Assembly: GCF_030704685.1 (NCBI RefSeq)
Contig: NZ_JAUZDX010000009.1
Span: 124,001 to 188,000 of the forward strand
Direction of reading: 5' to 3'
Source of the DNA: Acidovorax sp. A1169
Lineage (GTDB): Bacteria; Pseudomonadota; Gammaproteobacteria; Burkholderiales; Burkholderiaceae_C
DNA: 64,000 bases
Position numbers and translations under genes: made by a program. The stretch's first letter is position 1. Each line of letters opens with the position of its first letter. Below are positions 1-9,016 of this stretch, in pieces. Under the pieces are notes generated by a model. It was not told the DNA's origin, did not search any database, and saw only the letters and a list, made by a program, of their open reading frames with translations.

Positions 1-1926
1 AAGGCCGGCAACCTGACGAGCGAGCAGGTCAAGTACGCGCAGACCATCTCCTCGGCCGGCAACGACCTGCTGGCGCTGATCAACGACATCCTGGACCTGT
101 CCAAGATCGAGGCCGGCCAGGCCACCATCGACATCGAGACCGTGGACATCGCGCGCGCCATGCAGTCGCTGGTCGACCCGCTGCGCCCCATCGCCGAGGA
201 AAAGGGCCTGACCCTGGCCTTCACTATCGATGCCAACGTACCGGCCACCATGGACACCGATGCCCTGCGCCTGGGCCAGGTGCTCAAGAACCTGCTGTCC
301 AACGCCGTGAAGTTCACCGAGCAGGGCAGCGTGGCGCTGCATGTCTCGCACCAGCCAGGCGACCTGCTGGCCTTTGCCGTGCGCGACACCGGCATCGGCA
401 TTCCCGAGCACCAGCAGGAGCTGGTCTTCGAAGCCTTCCGCCAGGCCGACGGCAGCACCCACCGCAAGTATGGCGGCACCGGCCTGGGCCTGTCGATCTC
501 GCGCGATCTGGCCCAGCTGCTGGGCGGCAGCATCGCCATCCACAGCACGCCAGGCCAGGGCAGCGAGTTCACGCTGACGGTGCCGCGCCATGCCGTGCAG
601 TCCGACGAGCCATCCACCGGCCGTGCCTTCCAGGCCCCCCAGAGCGCCGCCAGCGCGCCGCCTCCGGCGCCAGCCTCCAGGCCTGCCCGGCCGGCGCCGA
701 CAGCCCCCGCCATCCTGCCCGTGGCAGCGCGCCCCAAGGGCGAGCGCAACATCCTCGTGATCGAGGACGACGTGCGCTTTGCCAACATCCTGAACGACCT
801 GGCGCAGGAGATGGATTTCCACTGCATCCTGGCCCACACGGCCACGGAGGGCCTGGCGGCGGCCACCCTGCACCAGCCCAGCGCCATCGTGCTGGACGTG
901 AACCTGCCCGACTTCTCGGGTCTCGGGGTGCTCGACCAGCTCAAGCGCAACCCGGCCACGCGGCACATCCCCGTGCACGTGGTGTCGGTGGCCGACTACT
1001 CGCAGGAGGCCATGGGCCGCGGTGCCGTTGGCTACGCGCTCAAGCCCGTCAAGCGCGAAGAGCTGGTGCACGCCCTGCAGCGCCTGGAGGCCAAGTTCAC
1101 CCAGGGCATGCGCCGCGTGCTGGTGGTGGAAGACGACGCGCGCCAGCGCGAGAGCGTGCGCGCCCTACTGGCCAGCGATGGCGTGGACATCGTGTGCGTG
1201 GAGAACGCCACGGCGGCCCTGGATTACCTGCGCAGCAGCACCTTCGACTGCATGGTGATGGATGTGAACCTGCCCGACCTGAGCGGGTACGAGCTGCTCC
1301 AGGCCATGTCCGAGCAGGAGGACGTCTCCTTTCCGCCCGTCATCGTCTACACCGGGCGCGCCCTCACGCGCGACGAGGAACAGCAGCTGCGCCGCTTCTC
1401 CAAGTCCATCATCATCAAAGACGCACGCTCGCCCGAGCGCCTGCTCGACGAGGTGACGCTGTTTCTGCACCAGGTGGAATCCGAACTTTCGGTGGAGCGC
1501 CGGCAGATGCTGCAGGTGGCGCGCAGCCGCGACGCGGCCTTCGAGGGCCGCACGGTGCTGGTGGTGGAGGACGACGTGCGCAACGTGTTCGCGCTCTCCA
1601 GCATCCTGGAGCCCACGGGCATCTCGGTGCAGATCGCGCGCAACGGCCGCGAGGCGATCGAGTTCCTGGAGCGCTCGGGTGGCAGCGGGCCCGCCGTCGA
1701 CCTGGTGCTGATGGACATCATGATGCCGGAGATGGATGGCTACACCGCCATGCGCGAGATCCGCAAGCAGCCCGCCTGGCGCAGGCTGCCCATCATCGCC
1801 CTCACGGCCAAGGCCATGAAGGACGACCAGGACAAATGCCTGGCCGCCGGCGCCAACGACTACATCGCCAAGCCACTGGACGTGGAGAAGCTGCTGTCGC
1901 TGGTACGGGTGTGGATGCCCAAGTGA
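1..1926 (+). CDS. hybrid sensor histidine kinase with three receiver domains (5' partial)
   Basis: The reading frame is open from the first base, so the start lies outside the window. The visible part begins in the second helix of the dimerisation/phosphoacceptor domain; the phosphoacceptor histidine itself is not in view. An HATPase_c domain follows, with an N box (NLLSNAVKF, visible residues 97-105), G1 DTGIGIP and G2 GGTGLGLSI. After a Pro/Ala-rich linker come three CheY-like receivers, at about bases 742-1090, 1111-1470 and 1546-1915. Each has an acidic pair and a phosphoacceptor Asp (LDVNLPD, MDVNLPD, MDIMMPE). The first and third end in the usual Lys-Pro; the second has IIIKDAR, with no proline. 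It is the first gene of a tightly overlapping cluster and probably feeds phosphate to several partners. The sensory input is unknown because the N terminus is missing. Confidence 0.93.
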   Translation, partial: KAGNLTSEQVKYAQTISSAGNDLLALINDILDLSKIEAGQATIDIETVDIARAMQSLVDPLRPIAEEKGLTLAFTIDANVPATMDTDALRLGQVLKNLLSNAVKFTEQGSVALHVSHQPGDLLAFAVRDTGIGIPEHQQELVFEAFRQADGSTHRKYGGTGLGLSISRDLAQLLGGSIAIHSTPGQGSEFTLTVPRHAVQSDEPSTGRAFQAPQSAASAPPPAPASRPARPAPTAPAILPVAARPKGERNILVIEDDVRFANILNDLAQEMDFHCILAHTATEGLAAATLHQPSAIVLDVNLPDFSGLGVLDQLKRNPATRHIPVHVVSVADYSQEAMGRGAVGYALKPVKREELVHALQRLEAKFTQGMRRVLVVEDDARQRESVRALLASDGVDIVCVENATAALDYLRSSTFDCMVMDVNLPDLSGYELLQAMSEQEDVSFPPVIVYTGRALTRDEEQQLRRFSKSIIIKDARSPERLLDEVTLFLHQVESELSVERRQMLQVARSRDAAFEGRTVLVVEDDVRNVFALSSILEPTGISVQIARNGREAIEFLERSGGSGPAVDLVLMDIMMPEMDGYTAMREIRKQPAWRRLPIIALTAKAMKDDQDKCLAAGANDYIAKPLDVEKLLSLVRVWMPK

Positions 1927-2765
1927 GCGCCCACCCCAAGACGGCCAGGATTGCCGACATCGAGCAGCGCCTGCTGCTGGACGCGATCTACTACCGCTAC
2001 CACTACGACTTTCGCGGCTACGCGCAGGCTTCGCTCAAGCGGCGCCTGCAGACCGCGATCTCGCGCTTTGGCTGCCAGACGCTGTCGCAGCTGCAGGACA
2101 AGGTGCTGCACGACGCCACCGTGTTCCCGGCGCTGCTCGAATACCTCACGGTGCAGGTCAGCGAGATGTTCCGCGACCCGCGCTACTTCAAGTCGCTGCG
2201 CGAGCAGGTGATCCCCATCCTGCGCACCTACCCCTCGCTCAAGGTCTGGGTGGCCGGCTGCAGCAACGGCGAAGAGGTGTACTCGCTGGCCATCCTGCTG
2301 CACGAAGAAGGCCTGCTGGAGCGCACCATCATCTACGCCACCGACATCAACCAGCAGGCCCTGCAGGCCGCCGAGGCCGGCGTGTTCGACCTGGCGCGCG
2401 TAGCGGCCTTCACCGAAAACCATGCACGCTCGGGCGGCAAGACCTCGCTCTCGGACTACTACTCGGCCGGCTACGGCCGGGTGGTGTTCGACCGTGCGCT
2501 GCGCAAGCAGGTAGTGTTCTCCGACCACAGCCTGGCGACGGACACGGTGTTTGCCGAGGTGCACCTGGTGTCCTGCCGCAACGTGCTGATCTATTTCGAG
2601 CGCGAACTGCAGAACCGGGCGCTGGGCCTGTTCAAGGAGGCGCTGTGCCGCCGGGGTTTCCTGGGCCTGGGGTCCAAGGAGTCGATGCGCTTCACCGAGC
2701 AGGCCCCAGCCTTCGACGACTTCGTGCTCGAAGACCGCATCTACCGCAAGAAGGTAGGTACCTGA
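1923..2765 (+). CDS. CheR-type protein-glutamate O-methyltransferase
   Basis: A 280-residue protein of the CheR family, which uses S-adenosylmethionine to methylate glutamates, classically on chemoreceptors. The N-terminal helical part (RYHYDFRGYAQASLKRRL) precedes the SAM-binding fold with WVAGCSNGEEVYSLA and, near the C terminus, the typical CRNVLIYF segment. The GTG start at 1923 overlaps the stop of the upstream kinase in a GTGA junction, which implies translational coupling. The same frame is open further upstream, but that stretch is a shadow of the kinase. No cheA, cheW or receptor gene is adjacent, so the target may be a protein of this signalling cluster rather than a flagellar chemoreceptor; that is inference. 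Confidence 0.9.
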   Translation: MSAHPKTARIADIEQRLLLDAIYYRYHYDFRGYAQASLKRRLQTAISRFGCQTLSQLQDKVLHDATVFPALLEYLTVQVSEMFRDPRYFKSLREQVIPILRTYPSLKVWVAGCSNGEEVYSLAILLHEEGLLERTIIYATDINQQALQAAEAGVFDLARVAAFTENHARSGGKTSLSDYYSAGYGRVVFDRALRKQVVFSDHSLATDTVFAEVHLVSCRNVLIYFERELQNRALGLFKEALCRRGFLGLGSKESMRFTEQAPAFDDFVLEDRIYRKKVGT

Positions 2766-3373
2766 TGGCATCTTCACCGGGATACCCGCACGGCCCGCGC
2801 GCCTTCGATGCCATCGTGATCGGTGGCTCGGCGGGCGCCATCGATGCCATCTCCACCATCCTGCCATCGCTTCAGGCGCAGACCCGCGTGGCGGTGCTGG
2901 TCACCCTGCACCTGCCGCGCGAGGCCCCCAGCCTGCTGCCCGAGATCTTTCGCCCGCGCTGTGCGCTGCGCACGGCCGAGGCGCAGGACAAGGAGCCCAT
3001 CGAGGCCGGCAACGTGTACTTTGCCCCACCCGACTACCACCTGCTGGTGGATGCCGGTCCGCAGCTGGCGCTGTCGGTCGATGCCCCCGTGCACTTCTCG
3101 CGCCCGTCCATCGACGTGCTGTTCGAATCGGCGGCGGACATTTATGGAGAGCGTTTGATTGGTATGCTCCTGTCCGGTGCCAACCACGATGGCGCCCGTG
3201 GCATGGCCGCCATCGGCGCTGCAGGGGGGCTCTGCATCGTGCAGTCTCCTGCAAGCGCCGCCATGTCCGCCATGCCCCAGTCCGCGTTGGACCTGATGAC
3301 GCCGCACCACATCCTCCCCCCTTCGGAGATCGCATCCCTGCTGACCGAACTGCAAATGCGGAGAATCCTGTGA
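2765..3373 (+). CDS. CheB-type protein-glutamate methylesterase domain protein
   Basis: A 202-residue stand-alone CheB catalytic domain, which removes methyl groups (or deamidates glutamine) on CheR substrates. The serine of GGSAGA (near residue 21), the histidine of TLHLPREAP and the aspartate of SGANHDGARG match the Ser-His-Asp triad positions. The receiver domain that normally sits N-terminal in chemotaxis CheB is absent, so activity would have to be controlled by a partner in trans or be constitutive. The ATG at 2765 shares one base with the cheR stop (TGATG). It sits between the methyltransferase and a response-regulator/kinase fusion, an arrangement seen in non-chemotactic sensory modules. 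Confidence 0.88.
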   Translation: MASSPGYPHGPRAFDAIVIGGSAGAIDAISTILPSLQAQTRVAVLVTLHLPREAPSLLPEIFRPRCALRTAEAQDKEPIEAGNVYFAPPDYHLLVDAGPQLALSVDAPVHFSRPSIDVLFESAADIYGERLIGMLLSGANHDGARGMAAIGAAGGLCIVQSPASAAMSAMPQSALDLMTPHHILPPSEIASLLTELQMRRIL

Positions 3374-4518
3374 GCCCCACCCTTCTCCACCCCCAGCCAC
3401 CGCCAGCCGAGCGCATCAAGTGCCTGGTGGTGGACGACGTGCCCGAAAACCTCGTGGCCGTGGAAGCCCTGCTGCACAGCGACAGCATCGAGGTGCTCAA
3501 GGCGCAATCGGGCCCCGAGGCACTGGAACTGCTGCTGCTGCACGGTGACGTGGCGCTGGCGCTGCTGGACGTGCAGATGCCCGAGATGAACGGTTTCGAG
3601 CTGGCCGAGCTGATCCGCGGCAGCGAGCGCACGCGCCATATCCCCCTGATCTTCATGACCGCCGGTTCGCGCGACCCGAACTGGCAGTTCCGTGGCTACG
3701 AGACGGGGGCCGTGGACTTTCTGTACAAGCCCATCGATCCACAGATGCTGGCATCCAAGGCGGGCGTGTTCTTCGAGCTGTTCCGCCAGAAGCGCAGCCT
3801 GGCCCGCGAACTGCGCGAGCGCACCGAGGCGCTGCGCATCAACGAAATGTTCATGGCGGTGCTCAGCCATGACCTGCGCACGCCCCTGATGGCCATCGGC
3901 GCGGCGGCCACGGCGCTGCAACGCCAGCCCCTGGCGGCGGACAGGGCACAGGCGCTGGCCGGCCGCGTGCTCAGCAGCAGCCAGCGCATGGCACGCATGA
4001 TCGAGGACCTGCTGGATGTGACGCGCATCCGCCAGGGCTCCGGCCTGGCGATGCGCATGGCCCCGGTGGACCTGCATGCCGTACTGCAGCGCTCGCTGCA
4101 GGAGATACGCACCAGCTTTCCCAACCATGTGATCAGCACCAGCGACCAGGGGAATCTGGCCGGCATGGGGGACGAGGAGCGCCTGTGCCAGCTGGCCATC
4201 AACCTCATCGGCAATGCGGTGCACCACGGCGATCCCGCGGTGGCGATCCATGTGGCACTCGATGGCACCGACACGGACACCATCGCCTTGACGGTGACCA
4301 ACGGCGGCACCATTCCGCCGGCCCTGCTTCCGCAGTTGTTCAGCCCGTTTCGGGGGCGTGACCAGGAACCGGGGCGCCACCAGGGCCTGGGGCTGGGCCT
4401 GTTCATCGTGCAGCAGATCGTGCGCTCGCACGGCGGCCGGATCGATGTGCAGTCCGAAGACGGCACCACGCGCTTCCATGTGGTTCTGCCGCGCTGCGGC
4501 GCTGCGGCTGCAGGCTGA
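3370..4518 (+). CDS. response regulator/histidine kinase fusion
   Basis: A 382-residue protein with the receiver in front. Residues of about 17-135 form a CheY-like domain (CLVVDDVPENL, phosphoacceptor in LLDVQMPEMNG, YKPID). A kinase core follows: the phosphoacceptor histidine lies in VLSHDLRTPL, the N box in NLIGNAVHHG, and the G2 box in HQGLGLGLFIV. The G1 region reads TNGGTIPPALLPQLF instead of DxGxGI, a variant I believe is common in this subfamily. No membrane segment is present, so it is cytoplasmic and probably receives phosphate from, or passes it to, the hybrid kinase encoded upstream. The GTG start overlaps the methylesterase stop by four bases (GTGA). It ends facing the receiver gene on the other strand. 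Confidence 0.9.
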   Translation: MSPTLLHPQPPPAERIKCLVVDDVPENLVAVEALLHSDSIEVLKAQSGPEALELLLLHGDVALALLDVQMPEMNGFELAELIRGSERTRHIPLIFMTAGSRDPNWQFRGYETGAVDFLYKPIDPQMLASKAGVFFELFRQKRSLARELRERTEALRINEMFMAVLSHDLRTPLMAIGAAATALQRQPLAADRAQALAGRVLSSSQRMARMIEDLLDVTRIRQGSGLAMRMAPVDLHAVLQRSLQEIRTSFPNHVISTSDQGNLAGMGDEERLCQLAINLIGNAVHHGDPAVAIHVALDGTDTDTIALTVTNGGTIPPALLPQLFSPFRGRDQEPGRHQGLGLGLFIVQQIVRSHGGRIDVQSEDGTTRFHVVLPRCGAAAAG

Positions 4519-4571
4519 TCGGACATCTGCCCGCGCTGCGGCGGCAGCTCCCGCGCCGGCCGCGCAGGAAG

Positions 4572-4946
4572 TCAGTGCCCGGCGGGCGTCTTTTCGAGGG
4601 TGGACTGCACCTGCACCAGCAATGCCTCCAGGTCTTCCAGCTCGAAAGGCTTCATCAGCGTGCGCACATGGGGGCCCCAGCCCGATGGATGCGCGCCCAG
4701 GTCATAGCCGGTGCACAACACCACCCAGCGCTGCGGGTCCACCGCCAGCACCTGCCGGGCCAGGTCCGTGCCCGACAGCCCGGGCAGGCTCACGTCGGTC
4801 ACCAGCAGGTCAAAGCTGCCGGCCTTTTCGAGTTCGAGCGCCTCTTCGGCAGTAGTGCAGGTCGTGATCGCGCGCCCCTCGCCCTCCATCAGCATGCCGA
4901 TGGTTTCGCGCAGTTCGGGGTTGTCCTCTACATAAAGGATTCGCAT
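4572..4946 (-). CDS. single-domain response regulator (CheY-like)
   Basis: A 124-residue protein consisting only of a receiver domain: acidic pair in YVEDNPE, phosphoacceptor Asp in VTDVSLPGLSG, Thr/Ser switch in VVLCTGYD and the conserved Lys-Pro in LMKPFE. It has no output domain, so it should act by protein contact or as a phosphate relay or sink. It is convergent with the kinase cluster and likely belongs to the same circuit, which otherwise contains two kinases and no DNA-binding output. Partner assignment is inference. Confidence 0.88.
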   Translation of the reverse strand: MRILYVEDNPELRETIGMLMEGEGRAITTCTTAEEALELEKAGSFDLLVTDVSLPGLSGTDLARQVLAVDPQRWVVLCTGYDLGAHPSGWGPHVRTLMKPFELEDLEALLVQVQSTLEKTPAGH

Positions 4947-5086
4947 AGGGCGTCGTGTTCTCGAAGGCTGGCCATGGTTGAAAGAGGCAAATGCCAGCGG
5001 CGATCATTCCGCATCGCGCTGGCAGAGCTTGTAGGACGAGCACCCAAGGTGCAGCGCCGTCCTGCGGAAAAAGACCGGGCCGGATG

Positions 5087-5111
5087 AAAAACGGGGCCTC
5101 CGGGCCCCGTT
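5087..5111 (-). terminator. rho-independent terminator downstream of dps
   Basis: A perfect 9-base inverted repeat (AACGGGGCC, loop of four, GGCCCCGTT) at 5090-5111 lies about 20 bases past the dps stop. Read on the minus strand the stem is followed by a run of five T residues, the classical intrinsic terminator layout. Confidence 0.8.
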
Positions 5112-5130
5112 CGCGCGGCGGACTGGCGGC

Positions 5131-5631
5131 TTATTCTTCGAGGAGCGAACGCAGCATCCACGCGGTCTGCTCATGCACCGTGAGGCGCTGGGTCAGCAGA
5201 TCGGCCGTGGGCTCGTCGCTGGCCTTGTCGGCCAGGGGAAATAGGCTGCGCGCCGTGCGGGCCACGGCCTCATGACCTTCGACCAGCACGCGCACCATGT
5301 CCAGCGCCTTGGGCGGCCTGCTCGGCGCATCGGCGACGGTGGCCAGCTTGCCGAAGTCGGCATACGAGCCGGGAGCGATGTGGCCCAGCGAGCGGATGCG
5401 CTCGGCAATAGGGTCCACCGCGGTCCACAGCTCGGTGTACTGCGCCATGAACATGGTGTGCAGGGTGTTGAACATGGGCCCCGTCACGTTCCAATGGAAG
5501 TTGTGCGTGGTCAGGTACAGCGTATAGGTGTCGGCCAGCAGGCGCGACAGGCCCTGGGCGATGGCAGCCCGATCTTTTTCGCTGATGCCGATGTTGATGG
5601 TGGGGGCGGTGGACTTGGCGGCTTTGGCCAT
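5131..5631 (-). CDS. dps: Dps-family DNA-binding ferritin-like protein
   Basis: A 166-residue miniferritin, which forms dodecamers, oxidises Fe(II) with hydrogen peroxide and protects DNA in starved or stressed cells. The ferroxidase ligands of the family are visible in [13 protein letters not shown] (His) and in the [12 protein letters not shown] helix (Asp/Glu), and the length is typical. A short lysine-containing N-terminal tail ([10 protein letters not shown]) could mediate DNA contact. A strong Shine-Dalgarno AAGGAG precedes the ATG, and an intrinsic terminator follows the stop, so it is probably monocistronic. Control by OxyR, encoded about 2 kb away, would be plausible but no site was identified. 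Confidence 0.93.
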   Translation of the reverse strand: MAKAAKSTAPTINIGISEKDRAAIAQGLSRLLADTYTLYLTTHNFHWNVTGPMFNTLHTMFMAQYTELWTAVDPIAERIRSLGHIAPGSYADFGKLATVADAPSRPPKALDMVRVLVEGHEAVARTARSLFPLADKASDEPTADLLTQRLTVHEQTAWMLRSLLEE

Positions 5632-5755
5632 GGGGGGCTCCTTCGTTGGGATGGTGGTCGATCAATCGATGGAAGTACGCCGCGCCAGTGGACCGGGAAG
5701 GCTCCCGGCCAGAGCACGGCGGCTTGCGGTCACTTTAGCGCAAGCGCCTTTTCCC

Positions 5756-7492
5756 TCACTGCATCTGGCCCAAATTGCCGATGCGCACCAGCATCTCGGT
5801 GAACATCTGCATGTCGGCATCGAGGTCCACCACCTCCTTGAATTCCTTGGCGTTGTGGGCCGTGTACTTCTTGCCCGGCATGGCGGGGCCGAAGTTGATG
5901 GCGTTGGGCATGAGCTTGGCCGTGGTGCTGCCGGCGGTGGACACCGGCTGGGCTGTGAGGCCCGTGGTGTCGCCGAAGGTGTTGAGCAGCGTGGACAGCC
6001 AGGCGCCCTTGGGGTCGCGCGCCATCCAGTTGCCCTGCTGGTGGTCGATGATCACCGGAACGGACGCCTGCGCGGCCCAATCGTTGACCTTGACCTTGGT
6101 GGCGTGCACCAGGGCGTCGGGCGTTCTGCCGCGCGGCATGCGCACGTTCACCAGCACGTCGACCATGCCATCCTTCTCGCGCACGAGGTTGGGCGACATG
6201 GTCAGCGGGCCCATGAAGTCGTCGCTGTAGGCCAAGCCGATGGTGCGGCCCAGGTAGTCCGTGCCGTACAGCTCGGCGAGGTAGCGCACAGCGTTGGCAT
6301 AGCCGGTGGGTGCCACGGGCACTTCGGATTCGCGCAGGAACAGTGCCATGCGCGGCAGCGGGTTCACGCCTTCTTCAGGGCGCGAGCCGTGGGCGGAGGT
6401 GCCCGTCACCTTGATCTGCACCGCGCTGGCGTCCTGCACCACGTCGATGCCGAAGCTGCCGCCCTGGGGCGTGTACTTGGCGATGAACGCAGCCTTGGCG
6501 GCGTTCAGGCGGGCCGCCACGGCAGCCAGGTCACCGCCCTGCAGACGCGCGGTCGCGGTCTGCGGCACGGCATTGGTGGAGGCGGCACCGGCCATGGCAG
6601 CGATGTAGGTGAAACCGGCCGGCGCATCCTGCAGCGGGAATGAGGTGCGCAGCGCGCCCGAGCCCTTCTCTGCGACCACGGCCGGGTACTTGCTGTCGAG
6701 CACGATGTTGTACTCGGGCAGCTCGGTCTTGGTGCGGTAGTACTTCATGGCGTCGCCACCGGTCTCTTCGGTGGTCTCGATCATGAGGCGGATGGTGCGC
6801 GACAGCGGCAGTCCGCTGTCCTTGACGGCCTTCATCGCATACAGCACGGTGGCGATGGAGCCCTTGTCGTCGATGGAGCCGCGGCCGTGAAGGTTGCCGC
6901 CCACCCGCGTGAGCTTGAAGGGATCGAGGCGCGTGCCGTCGTCCAGCACCCATTCGTCGGCCACCACGGGCACCACGTCGGCGTGCGTGAGGATACCGAA
7001 TTCTTCCTTGCCGGTGCCCGGCAGCTTTACCTCGAAGATGCGGTTGTCCACATTGCGGTATTCCAGGCCGAAATCCTTGGCCATGGCTTCGACCAGCGCA
7101 CCGAAGGCGATGATGGCCTTGTCCTCGTGCGGAGGCACCTTGTCGCTCCGGAAGGTGGGAAGGGCGACCATGCGCGCCGTGGCATCGATCACCGCAGCCT
7201 GGTTGCGCAAACGGTTGTACAGGCCCAGCAGGCGGCTGATGTTGACCAGGTCGTCGCCGGCCAGCGGCGCCTTGGCCTTGTAGCCGGCCACGCTGGCCTG
7301 CAGCATGGGGTTCTCACGCGCGGCCTGCGCCAGGAACTCATCAAAGCTGCCCTGGGCGGCGGCGGGCAATGTAGCCACCAGGCGGTCCATCTGGACCTTC
7401 TTGATCGTCGTGGCCTGCGGCGCGTTGGTCGTCACGCTGGAGCAGGCGGCAAGGCCCACGGCGAGGCCTGCGGCCATCAAAATCTTCTTCAT
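5756..7492 (-). CDS. M20-family dipeptidase/metallopeptidase, lipoprotein
   Basis: A 578-residue zinc metallopeptidase of the M20 (DapE/PepV-like) type. The chosen ATG gives a lipoprotein signal with lipobox LAAC at residues 13-16; the same frame continues 90 codons upstream but without a signal or sensible composition. Metal-binding elements are ILTHADVVPV, the catalytic RGSIDDKGSIA, ETTEETGGDA, and the dimerisation-domain GTSAHGSRPEEG. A lipidated periplasmic or outer-membrane location suggests peptide scavenging rather than cytoplasmic dipeptide turnover. It has its own upstream gap and is probably a single transcription unit. The family is clear; the substrate is not. Confidence 0.85.
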   Translation of the reverse strand: MKKILMAAGLAVGLAACSSVTTNAPQATTIKKVQMDRLVATLPAAAQGSFDEFLAQAARENPMLQASVAGYKAKAPLAGDDLVNISRLLGLYNRLRNQAAVIDATARMVALPTFRSDKVPPHEDKAIIAFGALVEAMAKDFGLEYRNVDNRIFEVKLPGTGKEEFGILTHADVVPVVADEWVLDDGTRLDPFKLTRVGGNLHGRGSIDDKGSIATVLYAMKAVKDSGLPLSRTIRLMIETTEETGGDAMKYYRTKTELPEYNIVLDSKYPAVVAEKGSGALRTSFPLQDAPAGFTYIAAMAGAASTNAVPQTATARLQGGDLAAVAARLNAAKAAFIAKYTPQGGSFGIDVVQDASAVQIKVTGTSAHGSRPEEGVNPLPRMALFLRESEVPVAPTGYANAVRYLAELYGTDYLGRTIGLAYSDDFMGPLTMSPNLVREKDGMVDVLVNVRMPRGRTPDALVHATKVKVNDWAAQASVPVIIDHQQGNWMARDPKGAWLSTLLNTFGDTTGLTAQPVSTAGSTTAKLMPNAINFGPAMPGKKYTAHNAKEFKEVVDLDADMQMFTEMLVRIGNLGQMQ

Positions 7493-7612
7493 CTCTGTAG
7501 CTTTCCTTGGGAATTGGGGAGCGCGGGACAGGCGCGGGCTGCATGTGGCGCAGCTTCGCAGCACCGGACCCCGTGTATGGCACGCCGGCAGGCCCTGCGC
7601 GGCGAAAGTGTA

Positions 7613-7634
7613 GCGCTGCCGGCCCCGGCAGCGC
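7613..7634. repeat. perfect 10-base hairpin
   Basis: GCGCTGCCGG, two bases, then CCGGCAGCGC. It lies between oxyR and the peptidase gene. There is no T run on either side, so it is not a standard terminator; it may be a REP-type palindrome or part of a regulatory region. Confidence 0.55.
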
Positions 7635-7772
7635 CAGGAATGCCCTGAATGGCAGATTTCATTCCGACCTGCGTGCAAGGGCGGCGCAGAGCATGAAACT
7701 GGCGCGACCCAAGCCAGCGCCCCCGCGCAAGGGCCGCCCCGCCGCGAAGAGGGCGTATCCATCGCTTGCGCT

Positions 7773-7834
7773 GGGGGCGTCCCCCTCCCAGATTGCGAAG
7801 CAATATGAGAGAGGGGTGAAGGCGCGCAGCGCCT
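7773..7834. repeat. REP-like intergenic palindromic segment
   Basis: Two adjacent hairpins, GGGGG-CGT-CCCCC (7773-7785) and AGGCGC-GCA-GCGCCT (7820-7834), separated by a purine-rich GAGAGAGGGG stretch just beyond the oxyR stop. The composition resembles dispersed intergenic repeats of Comamonadaceae as I remember them; only one copy is in this window. Confidence 0.4.
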
Positions 7835-7849
7835 CAGGGGGTGCTCACC

Positions 7850-8815
7850 TCACGACAGGCGCGTGACGCCCGGCAGCTCGCAGGCGTAGATCGCGTTGCG
7901 CAGCGCGGCAATGGCTTCGTAGCGCGTGAAGCTGCGCCGCCAGGCGAGCACCACGCGGCGCATGGGTGGCGGGCTGCCATCGTCCTCGCGGATGGGGATG
8001 TAGCGGATGTAGTTCTCGTCGCTCTTGCGCCGGCGCGACACCGTGAGCAGCGCATCGCGCGGCACCGACAGGCGCGGCACCAGGGTCACGCCCATGCCGG
8101 CCGCCACCATGTGTTTGATGGTTTCCAGCGACGAACCCTCGAAGGACCTGCGGATACCCTCGGCATTGCTGGCAAAGCGCGCGAACTCGGGGCAGACCTC
8201 CAGCACATGGTCGCGAAAGCAGTGGCCCGCGCCCAGCAGCAGCATGGTTTCGCTCTTGAGTTCTGCGGCTGTGATGGATTTCTGCGTGCCGAGGGGATGG
8301 GTGCTGGGCAGGGCGGCCATGAAAGGCTCGTCGTACAGCGGCGCCATGGCCAGGCCGGTGTCGGGAAAGGGCTCGGCCAGGATGGCGCAGTCGATCTCGC
8401 CGGTGCGCAGCATCTCCAGCAGCTTGACGGTGAAGTTCTCCTGCAGCATCAGCGGCATCTGCGGGGTGCGTGCGATCGAGTGGCGCACCAGGTCGGGCAG
8501 CAGGTAGGGGCCGATGGTGTAGATCACGCCCAGGGTCAGCGGCCCGGCCAGGGGATCCTTGCCGCGCTTGGCGATCTCCTTGATGGCGGCCGCCTGCTCC
8601 AGCACGCTTTGCGCCTGGCGCACGATCTCGTCGCCCAGCGGGGTGACGGTCACTTCGCCGGCGCTGCGCTCGAAAAGCTTCACGTCAAGTTCCTCTTCGA
8701 GCTTCTTGATGGCCACCGACAGTGTGGGCTGCGACACATAGCAGGCATCGGCGGCGTGGCCGAAGTGCTTTTCGCGCGCCACCGCGACGATGTATTTGAG
8801 TTCGGTGAGGGTCAT
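7850..8815 (-). CDS. oxyR: OxyR, hydrogen-peroxide-sensing LysR-type regulator
   Basis: A 321-residue LysR-type activator. The N-terminal helix-turn-helix spans about residues 18-40 (HAADACYVSQPTLSVAIKKL). The effector domain contains GHCFRDHVLEVC, placing cysteines at residues 199 and 208, the same positions and spacing as the redox pair of Escherichia coli OxyR, which forms a disulfide on peroxide exposure. This identifies the gene with high confidence. The ATG at 8815 is preferred because the longer frame adds 56 residues unlike the family. It lies downstream of recG on the same strand, a conserved betaproteobacterial order. Expected targets include dps, katalase/peroxidase and ahp genes; only dps is nearby. 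Confidence 0.95.
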   Translation of the reverse strand: MTLTELKYIVAVAREKHFGHAADACYVSQPTLSVAIKKLEEELDVKLFERSAGEVTVTPLGDEIVRQAQSVLEQAAAIKEIAKRGKDPLAGPLTLGVIYTIGPYLLPDLVRHSIARTPQMPLMLQENFTVKLLEMLRTGEIDCAILAEPFPDTGLAMAPLYDEPFMAALPSTHPLGTQKSITAAELKSETMLLLGAGHCFRDHVLEVCPEFARFASNAEGIRRSFEGSSLETIKHMVAAGMGVTLVPRLSVPRDALLTVSRRRKSDENYIRYIPIREDDGSPPPMRRVVLAWRRSFTRYEAIAALRNAIYACELPGVTRLS

Positions 8816-9016
8816 GGAGATTCCAGACGGGTAGACCCCGCATTGTGCAGCGCCGCGTGCCATGCCACCCAGGGCGTGGTGCCGCAGCGGTGCAGAAAGA
8901 AGACCGACAGCAGCACAAGAATCCTCGCACAGGCTGCAACGGCAGGGATGGCCAACGGGTGGGACACGGTGACGGCCGGCCACGGCTTGGCAACTGGGGC
9001 TTGCGTCATGGCGGGG

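Larger units (their letters stand above)
7493..7849. other. gene-free intergenic region, about 357 bases, with two palindromic segments
   Basis: No credible coding sequence was seen here. It holds a perfect 10-base hairpin (7613-7634) and a GC-rich repeat-like segment near the oxyR end (7773-7834). A TACACT box on the minus strand immediately after the hairpin could be the -10 element for the peptidase gene; this is a weak call. Confidence 0.5.
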
